64,000 nucleotides of DNA, taken from assembly GCA_049363815.1 (NCBI GenBank), contig JBMQEM010000208.1, positions 36,788-100,787 on the forward strand, given 5' to 3'. The notes under the pieces were generated by a model. That model was given only the letters and a program-made list of their open reading frames with translations. It was not told where the DNA came from and did no database searches. Each line of letters opens with the position of its first letter. Position 1 is the stretch's first letter. A program made the position numbers and the translations under genes. Below, piece by piece: positions 1 through 8,441 of this stretch. The DNA comes from JADKIH01 sp049363815. Lineage in GTDB: Bacteria > Bacteroidota > Bacteroidia > AKYH767-A > 2013-40CM-41-45.

Positions 1-897
1 CTTTACCGAAACCTGATCAGCAGCCTGCTTTTGATTTTCAGCAGAGATCAATTCAATACTCGTTAATCCATTTTCAGTTAATCGTTGTTCGATCCATGAA
101 AGTGCCAGCGCAAGTCCGGGCCCTTTTCCACTTAACTGGCGGGTTAACTCAGCAATAAAAGGACTTACAAGCGGGGGCTTTGAGCGAGTCATATCCGCTA
201 TTGTGATGATAAGATCACGGGGTTCGTTTTCGGCAGTTTCAATTAAACGTTTTGCCCATGTATCAGCAAGGTTTCTGTCAATTCTGTCAATAGCTATTTT
301 AGCAGAAACACGACGGAGATTTTCGATCAAAGCAAGCCGGAGCATAATTGGTATTGCCCACAGTTCTCCTAATTTTAGTTTTGCAACAGACTGATATGAT
401 CTTAAAAAACTACTCAGATTCTCTATGTCAATCCGGCCGTCACTGTGAGAGATGATCTGCAGTGCAATATCATATACACGAGTCAGTCCAGCTGCTCTTC
501 TGTTTGCAAGTTTTGGTAAATTTTCACTATAGCCTTTAGGTAAATGTCTTTTAGCTGTCCTGATATGCTCTTCAATAAGGTAAAAATTATCGACCAGCCA
601 TTCACCGGCAGGCGTGATCTGCGATTCGGCAAACTCATCTTCAGTAAGCAATGTCTGTACTTCAAATAGTGTTTTTTCATTGTCAGCAAGACGACGAAGC
701 ACAAGATCCTTACCTTTTTCCGAGCTTAAACGATGTGTCTCAGCAAGCGTCCTTCCATATTTCTCCATTTGTCCGGAGGTAAAAAGTTCTGAACGAAGTG
801 GCTCTTCATTGATATAGGGACGTTTTCCGGCATTTTCCTGAAAATAGGATCGCATTTGAGCCAAAATATCTTCAGCTGTTTTACTTATTTGCTTCAT
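1..897 (-). CDS. Cyclic beta-1,2-glucan synthase-like protein (GH94/NdvB family), N-terminal 299 residues only
   Basis: The reading frame opens at the ATG at 897 and stays open for 299 codons to the window edge, so the rest of this probably very large protein is missing. The visible part matches, from memory, the N-terminal region of cyclic beta-1,2-glucan synthetases (NdvB/ChvB): a stretch near residues 100-125 reads LVDNFYLIEEHIRTAKRHLP, followed by KGYSENLPKL, which is the hallmark of that family. Full-length members join this region to a membrane glycosyltransferase and a GH94 phosphorylase domain and make periplasmic cyclic glucans. Those domains lie outside the window, so enzymatic function is inferred. 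The gene is read away from its neighbour at 1117-2220 with a 219-nt spacer. Family call good; exact activity uncertain. Confidence 0.8.
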   Translation of the reverse strand, partial: MKQISKTAEDILAQMRSYFQENAGKRPYINEEPLRSELFTSGQMEKYGRTLAETHRLSSEKGKDLVLRRLADNEKTLFEVQTLLTEDEFAESQITPAGEWLVDNFYLIEEHIRTAKRHLPKGYSENLPKLANRRAAGLTRVYDIALQIISHSDGRIDIENLSSFLRSYQSVAKLKLGELWAIPIMLRLALIENLRRVSAKIAIDRIDRNLADTWAKRLIETAENEPRDLIITIADMTRSKPPLVSPFIAELTRQLSGKGPGLALALSWIEQRLTENGLTSIELISAENQKQAADQVSVK

Positions 898-1116
898 AAT
901 ACTGTGTGAGACAGAAAACCTGTCAGTTTAACTTTAACGGCTATAAAGTTACCTGAAATGCGCAAGGATAATCTTTAAATCTGATTAACTTTTCACAGTG
1001 AAATTGTTGGTTTCTCAGGAAGAAAAACCCAAAAAGGAATATACCGGAGTGTAAAAATTTTATTTGAAGGAATTTATAGTGAAAAAACTGTGTAACACTT
1101 AAACCACTGTGGTTTT

Positions 1117-2220
1117 TTATTCCACAACAAACTGCTGAATGAACGATTCACCGGCTTGTGATTTAATTTGTACAAAATAATTTCCATTCGCCATAAAGGA
1201 TAGTGCTTTTTCAGTAGACCAGAGATAAGTATGACTTCCTGCTGTTTCATAACTCCTGTATGGTTGAGAAACTAAAGCCCCACTTGAACTAAATATGGAA
1301 ATTTCAATCTCCGAACTTTTCTTTAATTGATATTCGAAATTGATCTTCCTTCCGGATGCAACAGGGTTCGGGAAAATTGAAATCACTGAATTATCATGGA
1401 CATTGTTTGCACCTGTAGAAACAAAATTATCAAGATGAATGACTTCTGCATTCAGGATCTGTGAATGATTTTGTGTTGTATCCTGATCATAGGCAACATA
1501 AGCCACTGCATGCATATAAGAAAGATTCCATGAAGGATCAGCAATGAAATTCATTGTTTGCGAATACACTGTACCTAAATTTACCATCGGAGGTATTGCT
1601 CCCCCAACACCCCAGGCACCACCAACAGCTTTTCTTACTACTGAATTATGCTTCCAGTTCAGTAAAGGATCGTTTCCATTTTCAATTGTAGACGAATAAT
1701 TAGTTTGCTCCAGTATACCAACCGCAGGAATGCTGTCTTCGATGAGTAAAATATTTATCTTCATCGGAATCCCGCTTTCGGGCAATGAATAAAACTCAAC
1801 ATTGACATCGGCAGAAAAAGAAGTACCGTTTCTGGTCATATTGCTGAACGAGACCGATGCAATTGCATGTATGTTTCTCTGTAGTGTGTAGTTGGTCATC
1901 CATAAAGTGTACAAAGGGTTGTATGGATAATTCTGGTATCTGTAACGATTGAATAATGCTGTCGGATAACTGTTGATATTGAAGCGGGATTGCAGAGCAT
2001 TATCTTCCGGAATGGTCAATGAATCCAGGCGATGCCATGCAAGCTGAATACACTCTTGCGGATAATAAGAATGAATAATTTCACCTCGGAGTGTACCTTC
2101 AGGGCAGCCTCCGCACCAGGTTCCTGTGAACTCTTCCAGCATGATCCTCTTTGCCGGCTGAGCGTTGGCAGTATAAAGGAAGCAGATAAAAATTAAACAA
2201 ATGACTATGGCATTTTTCAT
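1117..2220 (-). CDS. Secreted Omp28-like thioredoxin-fold protein with T9SS sorting domain
   Basis: A signal peptide (about residues 1-20, ending ANA-QP) leads into LEEFTGTWCGGCPEG, a CxxC motif in a thioredoxin-like context as in the Omp28-related family. The middle part is beta-rich. The last ~85 residues form a Por/T9SS sorting domain beginning at ISIFPNPVASG and ending in FIQQFVVE. The protein is therefore expected to cross the outer membrane by the type IX system and be surface-bound or released. Whether CGGC acts as a redox pair is unknown. It is divergent from arsR with a 138-nt spacer and seems to be a single-gene unit. The family call is based on motif layout. Confidence 0.8.
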   Translation of the reverse strand: MKNAIVICLIFICFLYTANAQPAKRIMLEEFTGTWCGGCPEGTLRGEIIHSYYPQECIQLAWHRLDSLTIPEDNALQSRFNINSYPTALFNRYRYQNYPYNPLYTLWMTNYTLQRNIHAIASVSFSNMTRNGTSFSADVNVEFYSLPESGIPMKINILLIEDSIPAVGILEQTNYSSTIENGNDPLLNWKHNSVVRKAVGGAWGVGGAIPPMVNLGTVYSQTMNFIADPSWNLSYMHAVAYVAYDQDTTQNHSQILNAEVIHLDNFVSTGANNVHDNSVISIFPNPVASGRKINFEYQLKKSSEIEISIFSSSGALVSQPYRSYETAGSHTYLWSTEKALSFMANGNYFVQIKSQAGESFIQQFVVE

Positions 2221-2325
2221 AGGTAAGTCTTTTTGTAATAGCTCACGGGAATCTTGGTTTTGTCAACCACCACTAAAGTAATATTTTTTTCAATTCCTCC
2301 GAAAAGACTGAGTTCTGAAATATAC

Positions 2326-2341
2326 TTCGTACATTTACGAA
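2326..2341. promoter_or_regulatory. Predicted ArsR operator 1, upstream of arsR
   Basis: A perfect inverted repeat, TTCGTA-CATT-TACGAA, lies 17 nt before the arsR start. The same 12 arm bases occur again before acr3 (2673-2688). Its centre, TACATTTA, resembles the Bacteroidota -7 box TAnnTTTG, so repressor binding would cover the promoter. Palindromes of this size are typical for ArsR dimers; the assignment is inferred from position and duplication. Confidence 0.7.
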
Positions 2342-2358
2342 CCTTTACTTGTACTTAA

Positions 2359-2655
2359 TTGAAAACGCAGCAAAAATATTCAGAAAAAGAACTTTTAATA
2401 TCAAGGTTTGCTAATGCTCTTTCTCATCCGGTGAGAGTAGCGATCATTGAGTTGTTACTAAAACAGACCAGTTGCTACCATGGCGACATGGCAAATGAAC
2501 TGCCTATTGCTAATAGTACGCTTTCACAGCATTTAAAGGTTTTAAAAGATGCCGGATTAATTGATGGCGAGATCACTCCGCCGAAGACTAAATACTGTAT
2601 TCACCGCGAAAACTGGGCGCTTGCCAAAGGTCTTCTTATCGGTTTTTTTGATTAG
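2359..2655 (+). CDS. arsR: ArsR-family metalloregulatory repressor
   Basis: This 98-residue protein is a compact winged helix: ALSHPVRVAIIELLL (about residues 20-34) is the typical ArsR opening helix, and STLSQHLKVLKDAGLI (about 53-68) is the recognition helix. Family members release DNA when they bind arsenite, antimonite or other metal ions. One Cys (in TSCYHGD, near residue 39) could contribute to metal binding, but the canonical ELCVCDL motif is absent. The start is a TTG: an in-frame TAA directly precedes it and there is no in-frame ATG before the HTH. acr3 follows after 69 nt and carries a second copy of the operator, supporting arsenite-responsive autoregulation. Confidence 0.88.
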   Translation: MKTQQKYSEKELLISRFANALSHPVRVAIIELLLKQTSCYHGDMANELPIANSTLSQHLKVLKDAGLIDGEITPPKTKYCIHRENWALAKGLLIGFFD

Positions 2656-2672
2656 TTGTCAATTATAGATTA

Positions 2673-2688
2673 TTCGTATATTTACGAA
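2673..2688. promoter_or_regulatory. Predicted ArsR operator 2, between arsR and acr3
   Basis: TTCGTA-TATT-TACGAA repeats operator 1 with one change in the 4-nt spacer. A TTG at 2656-2658 lies 18 nt upstream of the central TATATTTA (2677-2684), giving a Bacteroidota-like -33/-7 promoter. This suggests that acr3 has its own ArsR-controlled promoter as well as read-through from arsR. Confidence 0.65.
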
Positions 2689-2724
2689 CTATTGGCGAAC
2701 CTAAACACAACCTGAATTAATCAA

Positions 2725-3762
2725 ATGCAACCAAAATTAAAATTTCTCGACAGGTATTTAACGCTATGGATCTTTCTTGCGATGATCGTTGGTGTCGGAC
2801 TCGGATACTTTTTCCCCGCGATTTCCGATCTCACCAATGCTTTTTCAGTTGGAACGACAAATATCCCATTAGCAGTTGGTCTTATTCTCATGATGTATCC
2901 GCCTTTAGCAAAAGTAGATTACTCGTTATTGCCGAAAGCATTTCAAGACAAGAAACTGATCTCCTTGTCTCTATTTTTAAACTGGATCATCGGGCCATTA
3001 CTGATGTTTGCACTTGCAATTATTTTCCTCAGAGATCAGCCTGAATACATGGCCGGATTAATTCTGATCGGTCTGGCCAGGTGTATTGCAATGGTAATCG
3101 TCTGGAACGATCTTGCCGGAGGAAGCAGAGAATATGCAGCATTGCTTGTAGCACTTAACAGTATTTTTCAGGTCCTTACATATAGCTTCTATACATGGCT
3201 ATTTATAAATGTGCTACCGGAAAAATTCGGGCTGAAAGGATTCAATATGAATGTTTCAATGAGTGAAGTTGCACAGAGTGTATTTATATATCTGGGAATC
3301 CCGTTCATTGCAGGATTTTTAAGCAGACATTACCTTATAAAAATAAAAGGCAGGGATTGGTATAATCACAGATTCATTCCAAGAATTTCACCAATTACTT
3401 TATACGCCTTGCTTTTCACAATCGTACTCATGTTTAGTTTAAAAGGTGATGCTATTCTGGAATTGCCAATGGACGTCATGAAAGTTGCAGTACCATTGAT
3501 CATTTACTTTTTCCTGATGTTCTTCATCAGTTTTCTTATAGGCAAATGGATGAAAGTTCCTTATGATAAAAATACTTCAGTTGCATTTACAGCAACCGGA
3601 AACAATTTTGAATTAGCCATTGCAGTTTCAATTGCTGTTTTTGGAATTCATTCACCGCAGGCGTTTGTTGGTGTGATTGGTCCGCTTGTGGAAGTCCCGG
3701 TTTTAATTCTTCTGGTGAAAGCGGCTCTGGGGATGAAGTATCGGATTACCGAGAAACCTTGA
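2725..3762 (+). CDS. acr3: ACR3-family arsenite efflux permease
   Basis: A 345-residue integral membrane protein with about ten hydrophobic helices. The stretch GLARCIAMVIVWNDLAGG (about residues 112-129) contains the conserved Cys of ACR3 carriers, which export As(III) by exchange with protons. The second conserved half-site, AFTATGNNFELAIAVSIA, lies near residues 288-305. Length and start (ATG 2725, after the second operator) fit the family. It forms a two-gene resistance unit with arsR; no arsenate reductase or ArsM methylase is visible next to it, so the unit as seen handles arsenite only. Often annotated arsB in Bacteroidota, though it is unrelated to E. coli ArsB. Confidence 0.92.
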   Translation: MQPKLKFLDRYLTLWIFLAMIVGVGLGYFFPAISDLTNAFSVGTTNIPLAVGLILMMYPPLAKVDYSLLPKAFQDKKLISLSLFLNWIIGPLLMFALAIIFLRDQPEYMAGLILIGLARCIAMVIVWNDLAGGSREYAALLVALNSIFQVLTYSFYTWLFINVLPEKFGLKGFNMNVSMSEVAQSVFIYLGIPFIAGFLSRHYLIKIKGRDWYNHRFIPRISPITLYALLFTIVLMFSLKGDAILELPMDVMKVAVPLIIYFFLMFFISFLIGKWMKVPYDKNTSVAFTATGNNFELAIAVSIAVFGIHSPQAFVGVIGPLVEVPVLILLVKAALGMKYRITEKP

Positions 3763-3772
3763 ATGAGTTAAA

Positions 3773-3838
3773 TGTTTAAGGGGTTTAAAGTGCTTAAGGG
3801 GCTTCTGCCCACCTTAAACAACTTAAACCCCTTAAACA
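3773..3838. terminator. Large inverted repeat between convergent genes, probable bidirectional terminator
   Basis: The arm TGTTTAAGGGGTTTAA (3773-3788) is perfectly complemented by 3823-3838. The interior holds a second imperfect stem (TTAAGGGGC / GCCCACCTTAA). It separates acr3 (plus) from the M16 gene (minus), which end towards each other, as expected of a shared terminator. The repeated TTTAAGGGG unit makes it look low-complexity, like several other intergenic spacers in this window. Confidence 0.6.
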
Positions 3839-3864
3839 ATATAACTAATTAAAACCTTTAAGGT

Positions 3865-5205
3865 TTATTCTAAAGTCTGCGTAAACACTTTTTCATCGAG
3901 TCCCGCAGTGTCGCCAAGATACAACCAACGGATAGATTTTGTATATTTTCTGAAAGCAGCATTGATGTCTTCTAATTTTAGTTTCTGTACTTCATCTAAA
4001 ACCTTTGTAGCAGTCTTCCATGTACTCAGATTTTCATTGTCACCAATTGTTGAAGCTAATGCACTATTGGTTTCCAGATTCATATAATATTTGGTCAGAT
4101 ATTGCTCTTTTTTATCAGTCAACTCTTTTGCATCAAATCCATTCTTACGGATCTTCTTTACTTCATCGGTCATAACTTGTACAGATTGGCCCGGATCAGT
4201 AGTTGAAACATACATTGCGCTATATGGATTTTTTTGACCGGCAACATAAGAATAAGGTGCATACGATAAATTTCTCTTCGTGCGGATCTCAAGGAACAAA
4301 CGGTCACTTAAAATTTGAATTGCAATTTTCATTGCCATATAATCAGCAGCTCCGGGATTCGGACAATCCATTATTCCTTTTATATAATTTGTTGCCAGTT
4401 TCCTGTCTTCTTTGAAAAGAGAAGAAGAAGAAAAATCCGGACGCTTGTCAGACGAAGCAACTGTTGGTGCAGAACCCATCGGTATGCCTTTCAACATGCT
4501 AACTTTTGCTTTAATATCATCTTCGCTCAGATTTCCCACAACTACTACAAATAATTTATTTTTTGCTATTAAAGAACTGTAATAATTCTTCAGATCGTTA
4601 ACAGTAAGTTTCGTCAGAGAACCTTCAGTACCGGCAACCATTTTATTGTAGTTGGTTCCTTTATAGACTTCAACATTGATCAGATCATCAATGTGAGAAT
4701 CGGGATCGCTTTCGGATTGTTTCAAATTATTGATAGCTTCCTCTTTTTTATTGTTGAAAGTATTATCATCAAATGCAGGATGCATGACCATATCGGCAAA
4801 AATATTCCATGACTGGTCCCACTTACTTTTCAGACAATTCATTATTACTTTGCTGTTATCCTGACCACTCCCTGCGTATACAGAAGTTCCCATAGCTTCC
4901 AGTTCAGAGTGGAATTTATCACGCGGATATTTCTGAGATCCGGACTCAGCCAGAACGCTCATCGTAAGCGATTCAATCCCTTCCTGTTCCTTAGAATAGT
5001 TGGACGTCCCGCCTTTTACGTATAATGCGATACTGATGATATCTTTTGTCGACGGTTTGTAGATCACCTTAATCCCATCAACCATCATTTCCTTCACACC
5101 CATGTCTTGCTTTTTAAGCGGGCGTTTCTTGATCTCATTCTGAGCAGATGAATTAAATGTTACTGCTATTAAGAGAAGAGTTATTATATAATTTAACTTT
5201 TTCAT
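3865..5205 (-). CDS. M16-family peptidase, non-catalytic subunit
   Basis: A signal peptide ends at about residue 21 (NSSA-QN). The 446-residue protein has the two-lobed M16 architecture, but the zinc motif HxxEH is missing: the equivalent position reads GIESLTMSVLAES. It retains the C-lobe substrate-binding element (RTKRNLSYAPYSY, near residue 310). In bacterial M16B proteases such an inactive partner closes over the catalytic subunit to form the proteolytic chamber. The catalytic partner is encoded 27 nt upstream (5233-6612), so both are very likely co-transcribed and act together on peptides in the periplasm. The missing motif is therefore normal for this role rather than a sign of decay. 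Confidence 0.88.
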   Translation of the reverse strand: MKKLNYIITLLLIAVTFNSSAQNEIKKRPLKKQDMGVKEMMVDGIKVIYKPSTKDIISIALYVKGGTSNYSKEQEGIESLTMSVLAESGSQKYPRDKFHSELEAMGTSVYAGSGQDNSKVIMNCLKSKWDQSWNIFADMVMHPAFDDNTFNNKKEEAINNLKQSESDPDSHIDDLINVEVYKGTNYNKMVAGTEGSLTKLTVNDLKNYYSSLIAKNKLFVVVVGNLSEDDIKAKVSMLKGIPMGSAPTVASSDKRPDFSSSSLFKEDRKLATNYIKGIMDCPNPGAADYMAMKIAIQILSDRLFLEIRTKRNLSYAPYSYVAGQKNPYSAMYVSTTDPGQSVQVMTDEVKKIRKNGFDAKELTDKKEQYLTKYYMNLETNSALASTIGDNENLSTWKTATKVLDEVQKLKLEDINAAFRKYTKSIRWLYLGDTAGLDEKVFTQTLE

Positions 5206-5232
5206 TTTGGATTTCGGTTTATTGATTATGGA

Positions 5233-6612
5233 TTATTTCTGATCAAAAATTGTTTCATCAACTTTCAATGCTTCCTTCATTTCTGAACTCACTAAAAGTC
5301 CCCAGGCAGATGGTTGCCCTTTAATATATTTTCTGACATAATCTTTAATGTCCTGACGTGTTACTTTTCTGAGATTAGAAACATAATTGGTATAGTAGTC
5401 AACGCTTGCTGATGACCACCAATAAGTAATTGTATGGATATACTCAGAGGTTTTTTCTTTTCCAAAACCTTCTCCGATCTCTAATTGATTCTTTGCAGTT
5501 TCAAGCTGTTCGTCTGTAAAATAATCATCAGTATCCCAGAGAGCCATTTGGTCCTGTAGTACCTTAACAGCTTCCTTGATCTTTGCAGGATTCGGAACCA
5601 TTATGATCTGGATAGGACCAGTATACTTACAGGTTTGATAACCGACATTTAACTGGAAGGCCAAACCACCTTCTACAAGTGCTTTCTGCAATTTGGAATT
5701 TGTTTGTCCGAGAATGAATGAGAAAACATCAGCAGCATACGTGGATTTGATGTCGTTTCTGGTATCAGGTCCATGCATTCCTGCAGCAATGAAAGGCGCC
5801 TTGGCATTTTCATTCACTACAATAAAATTGTTCTGACCAACCATTGGATACATTTCAGGTATTGGCCAGCGTTTGAAAGGATCAACTGTTGTTGGTTTCC
5901 AGCTTCCGAAAATTGATTCAGCCATTGCAAAAACTTCATCGTGGTTCACATCACCAGCAACACACAACAAAGAATTATTCGGATGATAGAATTTATTCTG
6001 AATCACCTTCATTTTTTCCGGAGTGGCAGTTTGAATGATGAAATGATCACCAATCGGGTTCTTTCTGCAAAAATGATCGCCCCACATTTTATAGCTTAGT
6101 TCCTGAACAAGAAAAAAGACAGGATTGGATTCATTCCTTTGGAATTCTCCATCTACAACTACATTCTCTTTTTTCATTTCTTCCTGACTGAACAGAGGAT
6201 ACCGAATGGCAGAATTGATAAATTCAAGGCCTGGTTTCAGATTATAATTTCCAAGGGTAACATAATAATTGACGCGCTCATTAGAGGTTGTACCATTGAA
6301 TACAACTCCAAGTTCCTTAACCCGAGCCAAAAACTGCTCTTGTGAAGGATAGTCTTTGTTTGCTTTGAAGAACATGTGCTCATAGAGATGAGAAAGTCCA
6401 TTGTATTCCGGCGGTTCGGTATAACTGCCGTTGCGGACACAGATTTCAATGGTCGCTAAAGGGACGGAGGCGTCCTCAATAACCAGGACTTCAAGTCCGT
6501 TATCCAGTTTCTTTGAAAAGAAATTGGAAGGAAGGGCAGATTCTGCTGCTGTTAACTGAAAGGAATTTGCAATTAATAGCGAAGCAATTAATAAGCGGAT
6601 CGGTCGTTTCAT
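5233..6612 (-). CDS. M16-family zinc peptidase, catalytic subunit
   Basis: The zinc motif HLYEH (in GLSHLYEHMFF, near residue 75) and a downstream glutamate region identify an active M16 (pitrilysin/MPP-like) metallopeptidase. I place the start at the ATG at 6612, where MKRPIRLLIASLLIANS gives a proper signal peptide; the longer frame from 6639 would add nine residues before it. About 459 residues, the usual M16B size. It is followed after 20-30 nt by the inactive partner subunit. Substrate is unknown; members clear peptides or process exported proteins. Exported to the periplasm by inference from the signal peptide. Confidence 0.9.
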   Translation of the reverse strand: MKRPIRLLIASLLIANSFQLTAAESALPSNFFSKKLDNGLEVLVIEDASVPLATIEICVRNGSYTEPPEYNGLSHLYEHMFFKANKDYPSQEQFLARVKELGVVFNGTTSNERVNYYVTLGNYNLKPGLEFINSAIRYPLFSQEEMKKENVVVDGEFQRNESNPVFFLVQELSYKMWGDHFCRKNPIGDHFIIQTATPEKMKVIQNKFYHPNNSLLCVAGDVNHDEVFAMAESIFGSWKPTTVDPFKRWPIPEMYPMVGQNNFIVVNENAKAPFIAAGMHGPDTRNDIKSTYAADVFSFILGQTNSKLQKALVEGGLAFQLNVGYQTCKYTGPIQIIMVPNPAKIKEAVKVLQDQMALWDTDDYFTDEQLETAKNQLEIGEGFGKEKTSEYIHTITYWWSSASVDYYTNYVSNLRKVTRQDIKDYVRKYIKGQPSAWGLLVSSEMKEALKVDETIFDQK

Positions 6613-6741
6613 AAATAGGGTGAATTTTATCGAAAGCAAGATATATTTTGTTTACGAATACCCCTACTTCTTAACAAACTTTAAGAATAAAAGCCGAAAA
6701 ATTAATTATCCATAGAATTACGACCCGATCCTCAAAAAATG

Positions 6742-7413
6742 CTAAAAATTGTAAGTATATCCCACCCCAGATACTACATCATTAAGCGGTTCTGTCAGAT
6801 TCTGCTGATACATGAAAAAGATATTTAACTGATGAATAAGATTAAATTCGTAATCGATTCCGGTTTCGTACCTGAACCGTTTTATACTATTGAATTTTTC
6901 ACCGGGCACACGTAACTGATAGTACATTTCAGTTGAAACATAAGGTGAATATCGTTCACCGATATCAAGTTTTAAAATCGCTTTTGTCCGGGAAACATAC
7001 TCAGGGAATTTTCCGGTCTCGCTGGAAGAGACATCCCTGATCTGTGACTGAATACGTTCCCGTAAATTTACTGTGATCTTGCTGAATTTGAATTTATATT
7101 TCAGGTCAAGGAACCCCCTGTGCCGGCTTGAAAAATAGTCAAGTTCATTCTTGGCAATAAATCTGTAATTTACTGAAGCACTGAAATCCTTTGAAAACTT
7201 GTATTCAAACCCTGCCTCTGCAAGCCATGAATCAGAAGTGAGTAGGTTCCTGTTTTGCCGCTCCTGAAAAGAAACTTCGACCGACGACTTCGTAGTAAAT
7301 TTATGCTTCAAAGATACAGATGACCAGAAACTAAAATCATGTTTTGAGGAAAGAGCTGAGCTTGAAATACCCAGACAAAGTAATATAAAGTACGGGCGAA
7401 AATTCTTAATCAT
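6742..7413 (-). CDS. DUF2490-type outer-membrane beta-barrel protein
   Basis: Signal peptide up to about residue 22, then alternating polar/hydrophobic strands with phrases such as FSFWSSVSLKHKF, AGFEYKFSKDFSASVNYRF and a C-terminal strand GVGYTYNF ending in Phe, as outer-membrane barrels do. The pattern fits DUF2490. The ATG at 7413 is preferred; the longer frame starts with a TTG (7431) overlapping the previous stop. It is the last gene of the apparent operon that begins with the response regulator at 11684. Function is unknown; about 10 short strands would make a small barrel. Confidence 0.72.
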   Translation of the reverse strand: MIKNFRPYFILLCLGISSSALSSKHDFSFWSSVSLKHKFTTKSSVEVSFQERQNRNLLTSDSWLAEAGFEYKFSKDFSASVNYRFIAKNELDYFSSRHRGFLDLKYKFKFSKITVNLRERIQSQIRDVSSSETGKFPEYVSRTKAILKLDIGERYSPYVSTEMYYQLRVPGEKFNSIKRFRYETGIDYEFNLIHQLNIFFMYQQNLTEPLNDVVSGVGYTYNF

Positions 7414-7427
7414 AGGAAAAGAATAAA

Positions 7428-7988
7428 TCAATATTCATATGTATATTTTTTTACGTCCAGAAGTTTATCCTTTGGATCCATTGTTTTCTTTTCAGTCTTC
7501 AACCCCCTTTTATCATAGAGAATAAACGCTTTCCGTATCAACTCCCCTTTCACATTAAAAGTAAGTTCAATGGTCCGGTCACCATTGGCATTATAAGTAT
7601 ACATTTCCCTTTCTACAAGCTTGCCGTTTCCATCATAACGATTCTCCTCTGTTTTGACTCCATCGGCATTATAGGTTGAAACTCTGCGTTTTTTAAGAGC
7701 AGATTTCTCATCAAAGATCTTCTCTTCAATAACATCTCCTTTTTTATTGAAGACAAAAGCTTCATGCGACTTAACTTTTCCTTCCTTATCATACTCTATT
7801 TTCTCTGTGATCTCTCCATTGGGCGCATAGCGTTCAAAAACCTCAGGAATAATAACCTGTCCATCCGGTTTCATCACCGTCGTAACAACCTTGATCGCTT
7901 TGATTTTATTCTTGATTACGTCTTTTTTACTCTGAGCATTTACAATCGAACTCAGAAATAATAAATGCATTAGCACTACTACCTTCAT
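7428..7988 (-). CDS. Exported protein with YwqK/MORN-like beta repeats
   Basis: A signal peptide (to about residue 19, VNAQS) precedes repeats of roughly 22-26 residues with the pattern Y/F-N-x-x-G-[DEK]-x-x-E-x-x-[YF]-[DN]-x-x-G-K, for example YNADGVKTEENRYDGNGKLV and YNANGDRTIELTFNVKGEL. These resemble the YwqK/RHS-like repeats that form a beta sheet. No enzymatic motif is visible. The start ATG shares one base with the stop of the upstream lipoprotein gene (TAATG), so translation is probably coupled. Role unknown; presumably envelope-located like its neighbours. Confidence 0.7.
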   Translation of the reverse strand: MKVVVLMHLLFLSSIVNAQSKKDVIKNKIKAIKVVTTVMKPDGQVIIPEVFERYAPNGEITEKIEYDKEGKVKSHEAFVFNKKGDVIEEKIFDEKSALKKRRVSTYNADGVKTEENRYDGNGKLVEREMYTYNANGDRTIELTFNVKGELIRKAFILYDKRGLKTEKKTMDPKDKLLDVKKYTYEY

Positions 7989-8425
7989 TATTGATTATTT
8001 TTTAAGATATAAATAGTTGGTGAGATTGCTTCACCTCCGTTGTTACTTACCGACACTTCCACAATGACAGGAACATCCCTGCTTTCCGGATTCAAATTTC
8101 CATTGTAAGCACCCGTCGAATCATCAGAATATGCAAAAAGCCGATAAGTTCCTTTTTGCAAAAATTCAAACTTGAAGCTGCCATCAAAACTTGTCTTAAA
8201 ATCGTCATCATATGTACTTCCTTCATTTCCATAAATTATATAGACATCCTCATCATTTGCCGGAACAGTATCTACTGCTGTTTGGAAAGAAGCATCATAC
8301 TGAATCTGATAAACTTTTCCTGTGATCTTTGAAGTACCGCCTTCACCAGCTTCCTTTTCACAGGAAGACAAGACAAGAGAAATCATTGCGGCGAAAGCCG
8401 GCAGGGCTGAATTATATATTTTCAT
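7988..8425 (-). CDS. Lipoprotein with carboxypeptidase-regulatory-like fold
   Basis: The start at ATG 8425 gives MKIYNSALPAFAAM followed by the lipobox LSSC at about residues 20-23, so the mature protein would be lipid-anchored. The remainder (about 120 residues) contains ITGKVYQIQYDA, SFDGSFKFEFLQKGTYRLFAYSDD and VPVIVEVSV, the pattern of a small transthyretin-like/carboxypeptidase regulatory domain. No catalytic residues are visible. It sits 16 nt after the SdiA-regulated-type gene and overlaps the next gene by one base. Specific role unknown. Confidence 0.75.
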   Translation of the reverse strand: MKIYNSALPAFAAMISLVLSSCEKEAGEGGTSKITGKVYQIQYDASFQTAVDTVPANDEDVYIIYGNEGSTYDDDFKTSFDGSFKFEFLQKGTYRLFAYSDDSTGAYNGNLNPESRDVPVIVEVSVSNNGGEAISPTIYILKNNQ

Positions 8426-8441
8426 ACTTTTATTTATTAGT

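Noticed and set aside
1091..1099. GTGTAACAC also occurs near 1091, seemingly linking it to the repeats at 30558
   Set aside because: Only a single copy next to the end of an unrelated gene; too short to claim a shared regulator.
3865..5205. Reading the missing HxxEH zinc motif as a sign of a pseudogene
   Set aside because: M16B proteases often have a paired inactive subunit, and the catalytic partner is encoded directly upstream; the frame is intact and has a signal peptide.
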